A stretch of 26,308 nucleotides of DNA from Planctomycetota bacterium (GTDB lineage Bacteria > Planctomycetota > Phycisphaerae > WQYP01), in assembly GCA_021852225.1 (NCBI GenBank), contig JAJZOA010000326.1:2874-29181 (forward strand). Reading direction: 5' to 3'. Within the stretch, counting starts at the first letter, position 1. Each line of letters opens with the position of its first letter. Below, one piece after another: positions 7,548-16,898 of the stretch. The position numbers and the translations under genes are program-made. Below the pieces are notes generated by a model that saw only the letters and a program-made list of their open reading frames with translations, was not told the DNA's origin and searched no databases.

Positions 7548-7573
7548 TTTGCTCAAAACGCATGGGAGCCTGC

Positions 7574-9424
7574 ATGGGCAATCGCTTCACGGTCAAGGAC
7601 TTTATATTTCTGGTGATCATGCTGGCGTTGCTGTTGCTGATCGGTCTAACGATGGGGCAATACAGTTACCAGGGACGGCAGATTGTGTCGCTGCGCAAGG
7701 CGATACAAACTCTGAATCAGCAGCAGGGCATGGAAATTCAACTGCTGCGTAAAATTTCCGCCGGTGGCACCTCCATCGGCCACGCCACCGCCACACCGGC
7801 GCGGGCCAGCGTCCGCAAAACCCTGCCCGACGGCGATCGCTATGTATTTTTCCCGAATCCTCCGATATCGCCGCACAATCCCTACTCCCGCCCGGACTAC
7901 GCCCCCGGCGACTGGCTGGTGCTGAATCTGGATGCGGAACCCAACCGCATCATGCCCTATGTACCGCAAAGCCTGGCGGCAATGGACGTTCAAAACTGGG
8001 TACTCGAGTCCCTGCTGGTGCGCAACCCAGACACCTTGAGGTTTGATCCGTGGCTGGCGCGGTGGTACCGCGTCAGCAAAAATGGCCTGAAGATCACCTT
8101 TCGCCTTCGCAAGCGGGCGAAATTTTCCAACGGCCAGCCGGTGACGGCGCAGGATGTCGTATTCTCTTATCAGACGATCATGAATCCGGGAATTAATTGC
8201 GCCCCGATTCGCGGCTATTTTGATGATGTGAAAACGTGCGTTGCCGTCGGCCGGCGCACAGTCATTTTCACGTTCAAAAAGCCTTATTTTAAATCGCTGG
8301 AAGAAGTGGGGGAAATGCAGATCATTCCGGAAAATGTGTATAAATTCAAACAACCCGGAGATTTTAATCACAACGGACGCGTGCTGGTGGGAAGCGGACC
8401 GTATATCCTGAAGCGCTGGACACCGGGACAAAGCATCGTTCTGGCGCGCAATCCGTATTACTGGGGCCCCCCACCGACGTTTAACCGCATCGTGATGCGA
8501 TTTATTCAGAATCCGCAGGCGGCTTTGCAGGCTTTTCTGGCCGGCCAGATTGATGTGGACAGCCTGGAACCTTCGCAATGGGTTAAATACAAAAAGCAGC
8601 CGGACTTTGCGAAAAAATATATCCGCTACAAATACATGCTGCCCACATCAGGCTACAGCTACATTGGCTGGAATCTGCGAAAACCGTGGTTCAAAGACCG
8701 CCAAACCCGCACCGCTCTGACGATGCTGGTCAACCAACCGGCCATGATCAAAACATTTTTGTACGGTCTGGCACAACAAACCACCGGCCCCTTTAATCCA
8801 CTTTCGCCGCAAAACGATCCTTCCATCCGACCGCTTCCCTACGCCCCGGCGGCGGCGGAAAAACTGCTGGCCAAGGCCGGCTGGAAAATGGGTTCTGCCG
8901 GCGTGCTGGAACGCGATGGCGTGACATTTCATTTTTCGCTGACCATTCCGTCACAGTTTCCACTGGGTCAGCGCATGGCGGAATATATCAAGTCGGCATT
9001 CGCCCGCGCCGGTGTGGACATGACCATCCAACCGCTTGATTTCGCGTCCATGATCACCAATCTCAACCATCGCAAATTCGATGCGGTCATGATTTCCTGG
9101 AGCGGCGGCATTGAACAGGACCCTTATCAGATATTTGATTCCGCATCCTTTGCTCATGAGGGAAGCAATGCCGGAGATTATGACGACCCGGAAGCCGACC
9201 GGCTGATCGCACTGGGGCGCCGGGAAATGAACTTGCCCAAACGCATGGCGATATGGCATCAACTTCAAGGCGTGATTTATCATGACCAGCCGTACATGTT
9301 CATGTTTACATTTTACAGCCTCAGTGTCATCAACCACCGGTTTAAAAACACGCGCCCGTATAGAAAACTGGGCCTGAATGAAGGTGACTGGTATGTCCCT
9401 CTGGCGGCGCAGAAATACCACTGA
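7574..9424 (+). CDS. Membrane-anchored oligopeptide-binding protein (SBP family 5)
   Basis: A 616-aa extracytoplasmic substrate receptor of a DppA/OppA-type importer. I choose ATG 7574 because GGGAG lies 5 nt before it; ATG 7562 in the same frame has no ribosome site. Residues 9-27 are a single hydrophobic helix with no lipobox Cys and no clear cleavage site, followed by a short heptad-like stretch (about 35-60, QIVSLRKAIQTLNQQQGMEI). This suggests a membrane tether by the N terminus. Family 5 features then follow: YVPQSLAAMDVQNWVLESLL, LRFDPWLARWYRVSKNGLKI, FSNGQPVTAQDVVFSYQTIM, GSGPYILKRWTPGQSIVLARNPYYWG and, near the end, the FDAVMISWSGGIEQDPYQIF motif. (The longest of these are given as landmarks only.) It is longer than OppA (about 540) mainly through the N-terminal anchor. 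Peptides are the likely ligand, but the family also binds nickel and sugars. Confidence 0.9.
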   Translation: MGNRFTVKDFIFLVIMLALLLLIGLTMGQYSYQGRQIVSLRKAIQTLNQQQGMEIQLLRKISAGGTSIGHATATPARASVRKTLPDGDRYVFFPNPPISPHNPYSRPDYAPGDWLVLNLDAEPNRIMPYVPQSLAAMDVQNWVLESLLVRNPDTLRFDPWLARWYRVSKNGLKITFRLRKRAKFSNGQPVTAQDVVFSYQTIMNPGINCAPIRGYFDDVKTCVAVGRRTVIFTFKKPYFKSLEEVGEMQIIPENVYKFKQPGDFNHNGRVLVGSGPYILKRWTPGQSIVLARNPYYWGPPPTFNRIVMRFIQNPQAALQAFLAGQIDVDSLEPSQWVKYKKQPDFAKKYIRYKYMLPTSGYSYIGWNLRKPWFKDRQTRTALTMLVNQPAMIKTFLYGLAQQTTGPFNPLSPQNDPSIRPLPYAPAAAEKLLAKAGWKMGSAGVLERDGVTFHFSLTIPSQFPLGQRMAEYIKSAFARAGVDMTIQPLDFASMITNLNHRKFDAVMISWSGGIEQDPYQIFDSASFAHEGSNAGDYDDPEADRLIALGRREMNLPKRMAIWHQLQGVIYHDQPYMFMFTFYSLSVINHRFKNTRPYRKLGLNEGDWYVPLAAQKYH

Positions 9425-9466
9425 CGCGACCTGCTGAAAGCAGTTGTTCATAAACGGACAAACGCA

Positions 9467-10477
9467 ATGGCATCTTACATTTTCAAGCGACTGCTGCTGA
9501 TGATTCCCACGCTTCTGGGAATGACCTTCATGCTGTTTGTGGTCGTGCGCATGGCACCCGGTTTGTCCACGGGCGGCGGGAAGTTTGCGGCCGGAACCAT
9601 CCGTTCGCAGCAGGCACAAAAGGCCGAATCGCTGTTCGTCAAGCGCGAACTGCACATGGTGGACCGCAACGGCAAGCCGATCGGCCTGGCGAGGCAGTAT
9701 TTTATATGGATCGATGACCTGATACATGGCAATCTTGGCTATTCAACGCAATACAATCAGCCGGTGATCAACCTCATTGAACAGCGGTTACCCGTGACGC
9801 TGGCCATCAATTTTCTGTCGATCATCATTGTCTATCTGGTGGCGGTTCCCGGCGGCATGCTGGCGGCGGTTAAGCAGCAGTCGTTCGCCGATCGCTGCTT
9901 CGGCTTTGTCAGTCTGGCGCTCTATTCGCTGCCCATTATATGGGTGGGATCCATGATGCTGGGCCTGCTGGCCAATCCGCAGAAACTCAACTGGTTTCCG
10001 TCCGCGGGGATTCATTCCACCAACACCTCCAACATGACCTATTTTCAATACGTGTGGGATTACTGCTGGCACATTACCCTGCCGGTCATCTGCCTGAGCT
10101 ATGGCAGCTTTGCCTATTTAGCCAAACAGGTGCGGGGGTCGATCCTGGAAAACTACCGGATGGATTATGTCCGCACAGCGCGGGCCAAGGGGCTGCCGGA
10201 ATCCGCTGTTCTGCTGCGCCATATTTTGCGAAACAGCTTGTTGCCGCTGGTAACCATTGTGGGCATGACGCTTCCTGGCCTGCTGGGCGGGTCGGTCATA
10301 GTGGAGCAGATATTTTCGATTGATGGCATGGGCAAGCTGGCCTACAGCGCCACGTATGCGCGCGATCTTCCAATGATTCAGACAATTTCACTTATCGGCG
10401 CGGTGCTGATGCTGATCGCCTATCTGCTGGTGGATATCTGTTATGCGGCCCTGGACCCGCGGGTGTCCTATGCCTGA
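9467..10477 (+). CDS. Oligopeptide ABC transporter permease, DppB/OppB type
   Basis: A 336-aa inner-membrane subunit that pairs with a C-type permease to form the import channel. It begins MASYIFKRLLLMIPTLLGMT, the usual first helix of B-type permeases. A periplasmic segment of about 70 residues follows (WIDDLIHGNLGYSTQYNQPV) and then five helices. The EAA loop is RTARAKGLPESAVLLRHILRN-like, near residues 240-260, ending in the GGSVIVEQIFSIDGMGKL motif region. It lies 42 bp after the binding-protein gene, with a small hairpin (9431-9443, CTGCT-GAA-AGCAG) in the gap, and overlaps the next gene by 8 bp, so translational coupling is likely. Confidence 0.93.
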   Translation: MASYIFKRLLLMIPTLLGMTFMLFVVVRMAPGLSTGGGKFAAGTIRSQQAQKAESLFVKRELHMVDRNGKPIGLARQYFIWIDDLIHGNLGYSTQYNQPVINLIEQRLPVTLAINFLSIIIVYLVAVPGGMLAAVKQQSFADRCFGFVSLALYSLPIIWVGSMMLGLLANPQKLNWFPSAGIHSTNTSNMTYFQYVWDYCWHITLPVICLSYGSFAYLAKQVRGSILENYRMDYVRTARAKGLPESAVLLRHILRNSLLPLVTIVGMTLPGLLGGSVIVEQIFSIDGMGKLAYSATYARDLPMIQTISLIGAVLMLIAYLLVDICYAALDPRVSYA

Positions 10478-11717
10478 TACAACAGCCGTACCGCAACAGG
10501 CAAAGGATTCGCCGCAATCCGCGGTCCGCAGCTATTGGCGGGTGGTGCTGGACCGATCCGTGCGACCGCTGCTGGTCAGAGCTAGCCTGGCCTATATCGC
10601 ACTGCTGCTATTTCTAGCGGTTTTCGTGCCATTTATCGCCAATGCCCATCCCTATAGCATAATGCTAAAGAATCCGACGGGCGGTTACTCACACGCCTAT
10701 CCGCTGTTTGCCGACCTGACCACCACAGATATAAACATGCTTCTGGCCGGCGCGGGCCTGCTTGTCTGCATTTCCATGCGTCTGCTGATTCCACCTTCGG
10801 CGGCTAATGGGACGCGAAACTGGCGGCGAACAGGCATTCTATGGGCCGTCGGCCTGACACTGACGGGGTGCCTGGCGGTGACTTATCTCCACCATAATTT
10901 TCTGGACAGTCGGGATTACCGGCAACTTCTGCGGACCGGTCAGGCCAAAGCCGCGATCATGGCTCCGATCCCCTGGGGATATGCCACCATGGAACCGTTG
11001 GAAAAGGACCTTGTGAACAAGCGCCCGATGCCGGGGCACCTGCTGGGCACCGACGGACTGGGGCGCGATGAACTTGCCCGTCTGCTCTGGTCGGCGCGTG
11101 TGGCAATGGGCATTGGATTCATCAGCCAATTTATTGCGCTGGCAATTGGCATTCTGGTAGGTGCGATCATGGGCTATTTTTCCGGCGTGATGGACATTCT
11201 GGGTATGCGACTGGTCGAAATTGTGGAATCCGTTCCGACATTCTTTCTGATTCTCACATTTGTCGCGACCTTTGGCCGAAGCATTACACTGATCATGATC
11301 ATTCTTGGAATTACCGGTTGGACGGGTTACGCGCGCCTGCTGCGCGGAGAATTTTTTCGCATTCGCAGCCTGGATTATGTCACCGCGGCGCATGCTTCCG
11401 GCGCGCCGCTCTGGCGGATTCTGTTCCGGCATATGCTGCCCAACGGACTTACGCCCGTACTGGTATCCGCAAGTTTTGGCCTGGCTGGCGCGGTGACCAT
11501 CGAATCCAGCCTCAGCTATCTTGGTGTGGGTGTGCGTCCGCCCACGCCATCGTGGGGACAGATGCTCAATGCCGCCGGAAATCCAGCCACCGTGTTCCGC
11601 TGGTGGCAGGCACTTGGACCGGGGATGGCGCTGTTTCTGGCGGTACTGGCTTTCAATCTGGCCGGGGAGTCATTCCGTGATGCCATAGACCCGCGTAATC
11701 TTGCAAAGGAAAACTGA
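10470..11717 (+). CDS. Oligopeptide ABC transporter permease, enlarged DppC/OppC type (second copy)
   Basis: A 415-aa permease, about 100 residues longer than usual. The ATG at 10470 overlaps the end of the B-type permease gene; a further in-frame start at 10443 is less likely. Helix 1 is at about 37-58. An insert of about 110 residues follows before the core and holds two extra hydrophobic stretches ([18 protein letters not shown] near 90 and [18 protein letters not shown] near 123). The core then starts with [18 protein letters not shown] and contains five helices and the EAA loop [20 protein letters not shown], ending [12 protein letters not shown]. The family normally has only a short periplasmic loop between helix 1 and the LGTDxxGRD motif. 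The overlap on both sides places this copy, rather than the first, as the natural partner of the B-type permease. Confidence 0.92.
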   Translation: MPDTTAVPQQAKDSPQSAVRSYWRVVLDRSVRPLLVRASLAYIALLLFLAVFVPFIANAHPYSIMLKNPTGGYSHAYPLFADLTTTDINMLLAGAGLLVCISMRLLIPPSAANGTRNWRRTGILWAVGLTLTGCLAVTYLHHNFLDSRDYRQLLRTGQAKAAIMAPIPWGYATMEPLEKDLVNKRPMPGHLLGTDGLGRDELARLLWSARVAMGIGFISQFIALAIGILVGAIMGYFSGVMDILGMRLVEIVESVPTFFLILTFVATFGRSITLIMIILGITGWTGYARLLRGEFFRIRSLDYVTAAHASGAPLWRILFRHMLPNGLTPVLVSASFGLAGAVTIESSLSYLGVGVRPPTPSWGQMLNAAGNPATVFRWWQALGPGMALFLAVLAFNLAGESFRDAIDPRNLAKEN

Positions 11718-12787
11718 TGTCAACGGAAATTCAAGCCCAAGGCGTTCCGCTGCTGGAGGTGCGCAATCTTCGCACCGAATTCCGTGCTGCCAATGGGCCG
11801 CCTATTCCCGCAGTGGATGGTGTTTCCTTTTGCATTTACCCGGGACAGACGATGGCTCTGGTGGGGGAATCCGGATGCGGCAAAAGTGTTTCCGCCATGT
11901 CAATTCTTCGCCTGGTTCCTGAGCCGCCTGGGAAAATCACAGCGGGCGAAATTATATTTGACGGCCATGACCTGTTGAAACTGCCGGAAAAGCGAATGCG
12001 GCAGATCCGCGGCGGACGCATTGCCATGATTTTTCAGGAGCCGATGACCTCGCTGAATCCTGTTTTCACCATTGGTGACCAGATTATGGAAGCCATAGAT
12101 CTGCACCAGAAGGTTTCGGTTCGGGACGCATTGGACTTGGCCGTGGATTCGCTTAAGCGTGTGGGAGTTGCGGACCCGGCGCGGCGGCTGCGGGAATTTC
12201 CGCATCAGATGTCCGGCGGCATGAAACAGCGCATCATGATAGCCATGGCGCTGGCCTGCAAGCCGGACCTGCTGATTGCCGATGAACCGACCACTGCATT
12301 GGATGTGACCATTCAGGCCCAGATTCTGGAGTTGTTGGCGGAATTGCGGGAAAGTACGGGCATGGCCCTGCTTTTAATTACCCACGACCTGGGCGTGGTG
12401 GCGGAAAATGCGGACACGGTGGCCATTATGTATGCCGGGCGGATCGTAGAATTTGCCAATGTGTATGATCTTTTCGATCACCCTCTTCACCCTTATACAC
12501 AGGGGCTGTTAAGCTGCGTCCCGCGTCTGGGGCATGAGGCGGAACTGCTTACCACCATTCCCGGAACGGTTCCCAATCCGCGGACCTGGCTGAATACCTG
12601 CCGATTTGAACCGCGCTGCACCTTGTGCCCGCCGGGGCCGCGCGAATTATGTCGCGCCCAAATGCCGGAACTTAAGGAAGTTACGCCCGGCCACTGGGCG
12701 GCCACGTTTAACGCGCCAAACTATTCTTCTGTGGCCACAGCTTCGGTGCCGAATCTGAATTTTAATCGCACCCAAACGCCCGCTTAA
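11717..12787 (+). CDS. Oligopeptide ABC transporter ATPase, DppD/OppD type
   Basis: A 356-aa cytoplasmic ATPase that powers the importer. Its ATG shares a base with the stop of the preceding permease (TGATG). Walker A is GESGCGKS (50-57), the Q loop is in [14 protein letters not shown], the ABC signature is MSGGMKQR (from 165), Walker B is [12 protein letters not shown] (D189, E190) and the switch His lies in LLLITHDLG. The C-terminal oligo_HPY region is present: [17 protein letters not shown], then [10 protein letters not shown] and a later Cys, the CX6CX2C-type pattern that holds an iron-sulfur cluster in some relatives. No OppF/DppF partner follows. The ATPase must act as a homodimer or pair with a protein encoded elsewhere. 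Confidence 0.95.
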   Translation: MSTEIQAQGVPLLEVRNLRTEFRAANGPPIPAVDGVSFCIYPGQTMALVGESGCGKSVSAMSILRLVPEPPGKITAGEIIFDGHDLLKLPEKRMRQIRGGRIAMIFQEPMTSLNPVFTIGDQIMEAIDLHQKVSVRDALDLAVDSLKRVGVADPARRLREFPHQMSGGMKQRIMIAMALACKPDLLIADEPTTALDVTIQAQILELLAELRESTGMALLLITHDLGVVAENADTVAIMYAGRIVEFANVYDLFDHPLHPYTQGLLSCVPRLGHEAELLTTIPGTVPNPRTWLNTCRFEPRCTLCPPGPRELCRAQMPELKEVTPGHWAATFNAPNYSSVATASVPNLNFNRTQTPA

Positions 12788-12952
12788 TACACGCGTCTGG
12801 AAGGGCCACTGCTTGCAAAACAACCATCAGAGGGCCATAAACGCATGAAGTTCACGAAAGTAAAAATACCTTGGCGTACTCCGGTATCCGCTGCCGATAA
12901 ATAAAATAATGACTTGACTTGTGTGTCGTTTTTGTCTGCTTGGGCAAGATTC

Positions 12953-14998
12953 ATGGACCGACCACGAACCAGTGATGAAACTCCGGCAGCGGTTGTAAAC
13001 CAAAACCCCCGGCCCGGAACCATGCGCAGTGGGGTTCGCCTTGGAATACCAATTGAAACCAAAGTTTTGCTTGCGCTGCTTAGCCTGGTAGCCATTATGT
13101 ATGCTCTGGCGGCGGTGGCCAGCAACTATGCAATTGCGACAGTCGCGGCGGAGCATCGTATATCACGTGACAACAAAACGCTTGGGGCATTAACCGGACT
13201 GCTTTCATCGCTGCAAAATGCCGAAACGGGTCAGCGTGGTTACATTATTACGGGTCGGGATTCCTACCTGCAACCTTACACCGCAGGCTCGGCGGCCATT
13301 CATCATGATCTGGCGCGATTGCAACAACTGCTGCCGAAGACCGCGAATAACCAGCGTATCCTTGACCGAATGCGAGCCCTGTGCGCGCACAAACTCACAG
13401 AACTCAAGTCCACAATTTTCCTTCGCAAGACCATGGGGTTTGCGGCCGCCCGGAATGCGGTCCTGACGAATATTGGCAAGTCGGAAATGGACAGCCTGCG
13501 TGGCGACATTGCGACATTGCGCGCCGGGGAAACCGGCTCACTGGCTGCGGAAGATCGGCTCGCGCGCCGTCGGCGCACACTTACGGAATTGCTGGCCGGC
13601 GTATTTGTTCTGTTGGTAACGCTGGTCGTGCTGGCCGGATATCGAATTCTCCTGTACGACCTGCGTCAAAAGCGGATTCTTTCCGCCAAGCTAAGGGACC
13701 AATCCAGTCGCGATTTACTGACCGGGTTGGCCAACAAAGCGCTGTTTTTTGAGTGGCTGCGCTTTCACATGACCCGGCTGCGGCGCGAAGGAGGTCTGGC
13801 GGCGCTGCTGGTGGTGAATCTGGATAATTTTCGGGTGTTGAATCAGCGAAGGGGCGCGGCAACCGGGGACATCGTGCTGAAAATGGTTGCTGAACGCATC
13901 CAAAGCTGCATAAGGACAGACCAGTTGGTCGCACGCCTGGATTCTGATGACTTTGCCGTATTATTGCCGGATGTTGCCGACACGCTTGATTCCTCCCAGG
14001 TTGCCAGCCAGATTATCGATAGCATTTCCCAGCCCATCCCGGTTCGTGATGCACTGGTGCAGGTGGGTGCCAGTATCGGCATCGGCCTGTATCCCGGAGA
14101 TGGCCGGGAACCTGACACCATTCTGGCGGCCGCATTTAATGCCATGCAGACCGCCAAACGTTTGGGGCGGCACCGGTTTGTATTCAACCAAGAGTCGCTG
14201 AACGAAGGCATTCCGCGCACCAGCCGGCTAAGCGGCGATTTACGTCAGGCCCTGGATCGCGGCGAATTTTTCCTGTGCTATCAGCCGATGGTGCATTCAC
14301 GCAGCAACAAGCCATTGGTGATGGAAGCACTGATCCGCTGGCGGCATCCGGAATTCGGCGTTCTGCCGCCGCTGGAATTCATTCCACTGATTGAGAAAAG
14401 CGGCCTGATTGTGCCCATTGGCGCATGGGTCATGAAACAGGCGTGCGGACAATTGGCACAGTGGCGAAGGAACGGTTTTGATGTTCGCATGGCGGTGAAT
14501 GTGTCCGCGGTTCAGTGCGGGAATCTGAATTTGTGCGAGGTCGTCAATCGTGAAATATCCAGTGCGGGCATTGAACCGGATATGCTGGAAATTGAATTGA
14601 CTGAAAGCATTCTGATGGAAGATCAGGCCGAACCGGTACTCCGACGGCTTTCATCCATGGGTACGCGACTGGCTGTGGATGATTTTGGCACAGGCTTCGC
14701 GTCGCTTTCATATCTGCGGCGATTCCCGATTCATCGGCTTAAAATTGACCGAAGTTTTGTGCGTTCCATTACCGCCGACGAATCCGACCAGCGGCTGGTG
14801 CGTGCGATTACAAAAATGGCACATGACCTGAATCTGACGGTTACCGCGGAAGGAGTGGAATCCGCAGATGCGGCGCGCCGCCTTGAAGCGATCGGATGCG
14901 ATGCACTTCAGGGATTTTTCTTCGCCCGCCCGATGGAAGCGGCACCCTGTGGCAAATGGATACAGGGGGCTTTTGAACATGTGAGTTTTAACGGATGA
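12953..14998 (+). CDS. CHASE3-GGDEF-EAL protein, probable c-di-GMP phosphodiesterase
   Basis: A 681-aa inner-membrane signalling protein. Helix 1 is near 37-60, a periplasmic CHASE3-like sensor contains AETGQRGYIITGRDSYLQPY (about 90-110), helix 2 is near 205-229, and the GGDEF and EAL domains follow. The GGDEF signature is degenerate: D330-S-D-D-F334 replaces GGDEF, and the upstream RTDQ does not match the RxxD inhibitory site, so cyclase activity is unlikely. The EAL domain keeps E458-A-L460, VNVSAVQ, LEIELTES, DDFGTG (from D576), LKIDRSF and AEGVES, the metal and base residues needed to hydrolyse c-di-GMP. The GGDEF-like domain probably binds GTP to tune the EAL. I start at ATG 12953; the ORF extends to a TTG at 12914. 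No strong ribosome site is seen. Its signal is unknown. Confidence 0.92.
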   Translation: MDRPRTSDETPAAVVNQNPRPGTMRSGVRLGIPIETKVLLALLSLVAIMYALAAVASNYAIATVAAEHRISRDNKTLGALTGLLSSLQNAETGQRGYIITGRDSYLQPYTAGSAAIHHDLARLQQLLPKTANNQRILDRMRALCAHKLTELKSTIFLRKTMGFAAARNAVLTNIGKSEMDSLRGDIATLRAGETGSLAAEDRLARRRRTLTELLAGVFVLLVTLVVLAGYRILLYDLRQKRILSAKLRDQSSRDLLTGLANKALFFEWLRFHMTRLRREGGLAALLVVNLDNFRVLNQRRGAATGDIVLKMVAERIQSCIRTDQLVARLDSDDFAVLLPDVADTLDSSQVASQIIDSISQPIPVRDALVQVGASIGIGLYPGDGREPDTILAAAFNAMQTAKRLGRHRFVFNQESLNEGIPRTSRLSGDLRQALDRGEFFLCYQPMVHSRSNKPLVMEALIRWRHPEFGVLPPLEFIPLIEKSGLIVPIGAWVMKQACGQLAQWRRNGFDVRMAVNVSAVQCGNLNLCEVVNREISSAGIEPDMLEIELTESILMEDQAEPVLRRLSSMGTRLAVDDFGTGFASLSYLRRFPIHRLKIDRSFVRSITADESDQRLVRAITKMAHDLNLTVTAEGVESADAARRLEAIGCDALQGFFFARPMEAAPCGKWIQGAFEHVSFNG

Positions 14999-15501
14999 CT
15001 CCATCTTATAGTTACGATAAGGAACCGGGCCGGAATAACGCCGTGAATTCGGATAGGCTGGATCTCCGATGCGCTGAAAACGGAAAACTAAATTTCACAT
15101 AGTCGCCGACTTATCTGAAAAACGGACAGTTTGGGGAGCAATCTTGTTGAACAATATACGTTTTAGTCGGCTGCGGCCTGTATTCGGCAGGCCGCAGTTG
15201 AGGAATCCGCAGGCCCAGCCATATGCCGGTTAAAGTGAGAAATATGGATTGTAGACCAGCCTGTCTGAACAGCTGGTGCACGGCTCGCATTGCTTCGTCG
15301 GTAAGCCCAGGATCAGATTGCCCCGGCTTTGTCCATTGATCAGCCTCTGCCCAAGCCCGAGTGGCGCATCAGACCGCCTATAATGTTTTCTGAAGGCCGG
15401 ACTGTTCAATTCATAACCCGCTTGTGTGATTTGCCGCTGTTGGATACTGTATTGGACTGTATGAAAAATGGTTTTTCGCAAACAGATAAGGATCTTCGGG
15501 C
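14999..15501. other. 503-bp spacer before icd
   Basis: It holds a perfect 10-bp hairpin (15171-15197), a short palindrome TTGTTGAACAA (15144-15154) and a weak promoter candidate ahead of icd: TTGTGT (15422-15427), 17 bp, TACTGT (15445-15450). An open minus-strand frame (15230-15481) looks like chance. No RNA gene was recognised. Confidence 0.5.
15171..15197. terminator. Perfect 10-bp stem-loop
   Basis: CTGCGGCCTG (15171-15180), loop TATTCGG, CAGGCCGCAG (15188-15197). This is the longest perfect short-loop stem I saw in the window. It lies 173 bp after the EAL gene and no U tract follows, so it may be a non-classical terminator or a structured element of the long icd leader. Confidence 0.45.
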
Positions 15502-16788
15502 ATGAGCCACCCCCACTTTAAGACAATTACCGTTCCCGCGCAGGGTCAAACTATTACGATGGGTTCAGGAAAGCGGCTTCACGTGCCGGACCAGCCGATT
15601 ATTCCATTTATTGAAGGGGATGGTACCGGTGCTGATATTTGGCGAGCCAGCGTGCGGGTGTTGGATGCCGCCGTGGTGAAAGCCTACCACGGCAAGCGCA
15701 AAATCGCCTGGATGGAAGTTTACGCCGGGGAAAAAGCGTTCAACAAATTCAAAACCGGTACACCGGAAGGCGACGCCAAAGCTTGGCTGCCAGACGACAC
15801 GGTGGAGGCCTTCCGACATTTTCTGGTGGGAATTAAAGGCCCGCTGACCACGCCGGTTGGTGGCGGGATCCGTTCTTTAAATGTAGCGCTGCGCCAATTG
15901 CTGGATCTGTACATTTGCCTGCGGCCGGTGCGTTATTTCGCCGGCGTTCCAAGCCCGGTCAAACGCCCTGAAGCGGTCAACATGGTTATTTTCCGTGAAA
16001 ATACGGAAGATATTTATGCAGGCGTAGAATGGCAGGCCGGGTCGCCGGAAGCCAAAAAGATTCTGGAATTTATTCAGAAGGAATTTCCCAAATCCTACGG
16101 CAAAATCCGTTTTCCGGAAACCTCCGGCGTCGGTATTAAGCCGGTCAGCAAGGAAGGATCTCAGAGGCTGATCAGCGCAGCAATTGACTACGCAATTCTG
16201 CACAAGCGCAAAAGTGTGAATCTGGTGCACAAGGGCAATATCATGAAATTCACGGAAGGGGCCTTCCGTGACTGGGGTTATCAGATTGCCAAAGAAAAAT
16301 ATGGCGCGGTGGAAATAGATGGCGGCCCATGGTGCAAGCTGCCCAATGGGATTGTCATTAAAGATTCCATTGCCGATATAACCCTTCAACAGGTGCTTAC
16401 GCGGCCGGAAGAATTTGATGTCATTGCCACCTTAAACCTCAACGGCGACTACTTGAGTGACGCCTTGGCGGCGCAGGTTGGCGGCATAGGCATTGCACCC
16501 GGCGGGAATATCAATTCGGACTCCGGCCACGCCATTTTTGAGGCCACGCACGGCACCGCACCCAAATACGCGAATCTGGATAAAGTAAATCCTGGCAGTG
16601 TGGTGCTTTCCGGTGTTATGATGCTGGAACATCTGGGCTGGCAGGAGGCGGCGGATTCGATTATCCGTTCGCTGGAACGAACCATTGCATCAAAAGTTGT
16701 CACCTACGATTTCGCCCGCCTGATGACCGGCGCAACCGAAGTTCGGTGCAGTGCGTTTGCCGACGCGGTAATCGGGAACTTGGCCTGA
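15502..16788 (+). CDS. icd: Isocitrate dehydrogenase, NADP-dependent
   Basis: Oxidatively decarboxylates isocitrate to 2-oxoglutarate in the citric acid cycle, forming NADPH. The 428 aa match the bacterial dimeric Icd type (E. coli 416). The family-specific order is seen: [34 protein letters not shown] (substrate loop including the serine that Icd kinase targets in E. coli), [34 protein letters not shown], and near the C terminus [17 protein letters not shown]. The KY in that last motif fits the NADP-selecting Lys-Tyr pair, so NADP rather than NAD use is inferred. The ATG at 15502 has AAGGAT 9-10 nt upstream. It stands alone, after a long leader. Confidence 0.97.
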   Translation: MSHPHFKTITVPAQGQTITMGSGKRLHVPDQPIIPFIEGDGTGADIWRASVRVLDAAVVKAYHGKRKIAWMEVYAGEKAFNKFKTGTPEGDAKAWLPDDTVEAFRHFLVGIKGPLTTPVGGGIRSLNVALRQLLDLYICLRPVRYFAGVPSPVKRPEAVNMVIFRENTEDIYAGVEWQAGSPEAKKILEFIQKEFPKSYGKIRFPETSGVGIKPVSKEGSQRLISAAIDYAILHKRKSVNLVHKGNIMKFTEGAFRDWGYQIAKEKYGAVEIDGGPWCKLPNGIVIKDSIADITLQQVLTRPEEFDVIATLNLNGDYLSDALAAQVGGIGIAPGGNINSDSGHAIFEATHGTAPKYANLDKVNPGSVVLSGVMMLEHLGWQEAADSIIRSLERTIASKVVTYDFARLMTGATEVRCSAFADAVIGNLA

Positions 16789-16812
16789 AAGATCAGGAAC
16801 CGCGATTCCACC

Positions 16813-16843
16813 CCCCGGCACGACCTCCAAAGCCGAGCCGGGG
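16813..16843 (+). terminator. Hairpin after icd
   Basis: CCCCGGC (16813-16819) and GCCGGGG (16837-16843) form a 7-bp GC stem with a 17-nt loop, 24 bp past the icd stop. The sequence AGTTCATTTTGG follows, giving a short weak U run. It is a probable terminator. Confidence 0.5.
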
Positions 16844-16898
16844 AGTTCATTTTGGATTTCTTATAGATTGAGGACTTTTCCTCTGGAGTATTAGAATC

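Noticed and set aside
7646..8578. 310-codon minus-strand open frame
   Set aside because: It lies wholly inside the binding-protein gene on the other strand, has no family features, and is explained by the GC bias of that gene.
9431..9443. CTGCT-GAA-AGCAG hairpin between binding protein and permease
   Set aside because: Only 5 bp of stem; too weak to call as a terminator.
12845..12904. 19-codon ORF (MKFTKVKIPWR..) before the EAL gene
   Set aside because: No ribosome site and no regulatory structure linked to it.
15230..15481. 83-codon minus-strand frame ahead of icd
   Set aside because: No ribosome site, no recognisable features, and it would lie across the likely icd promoter.
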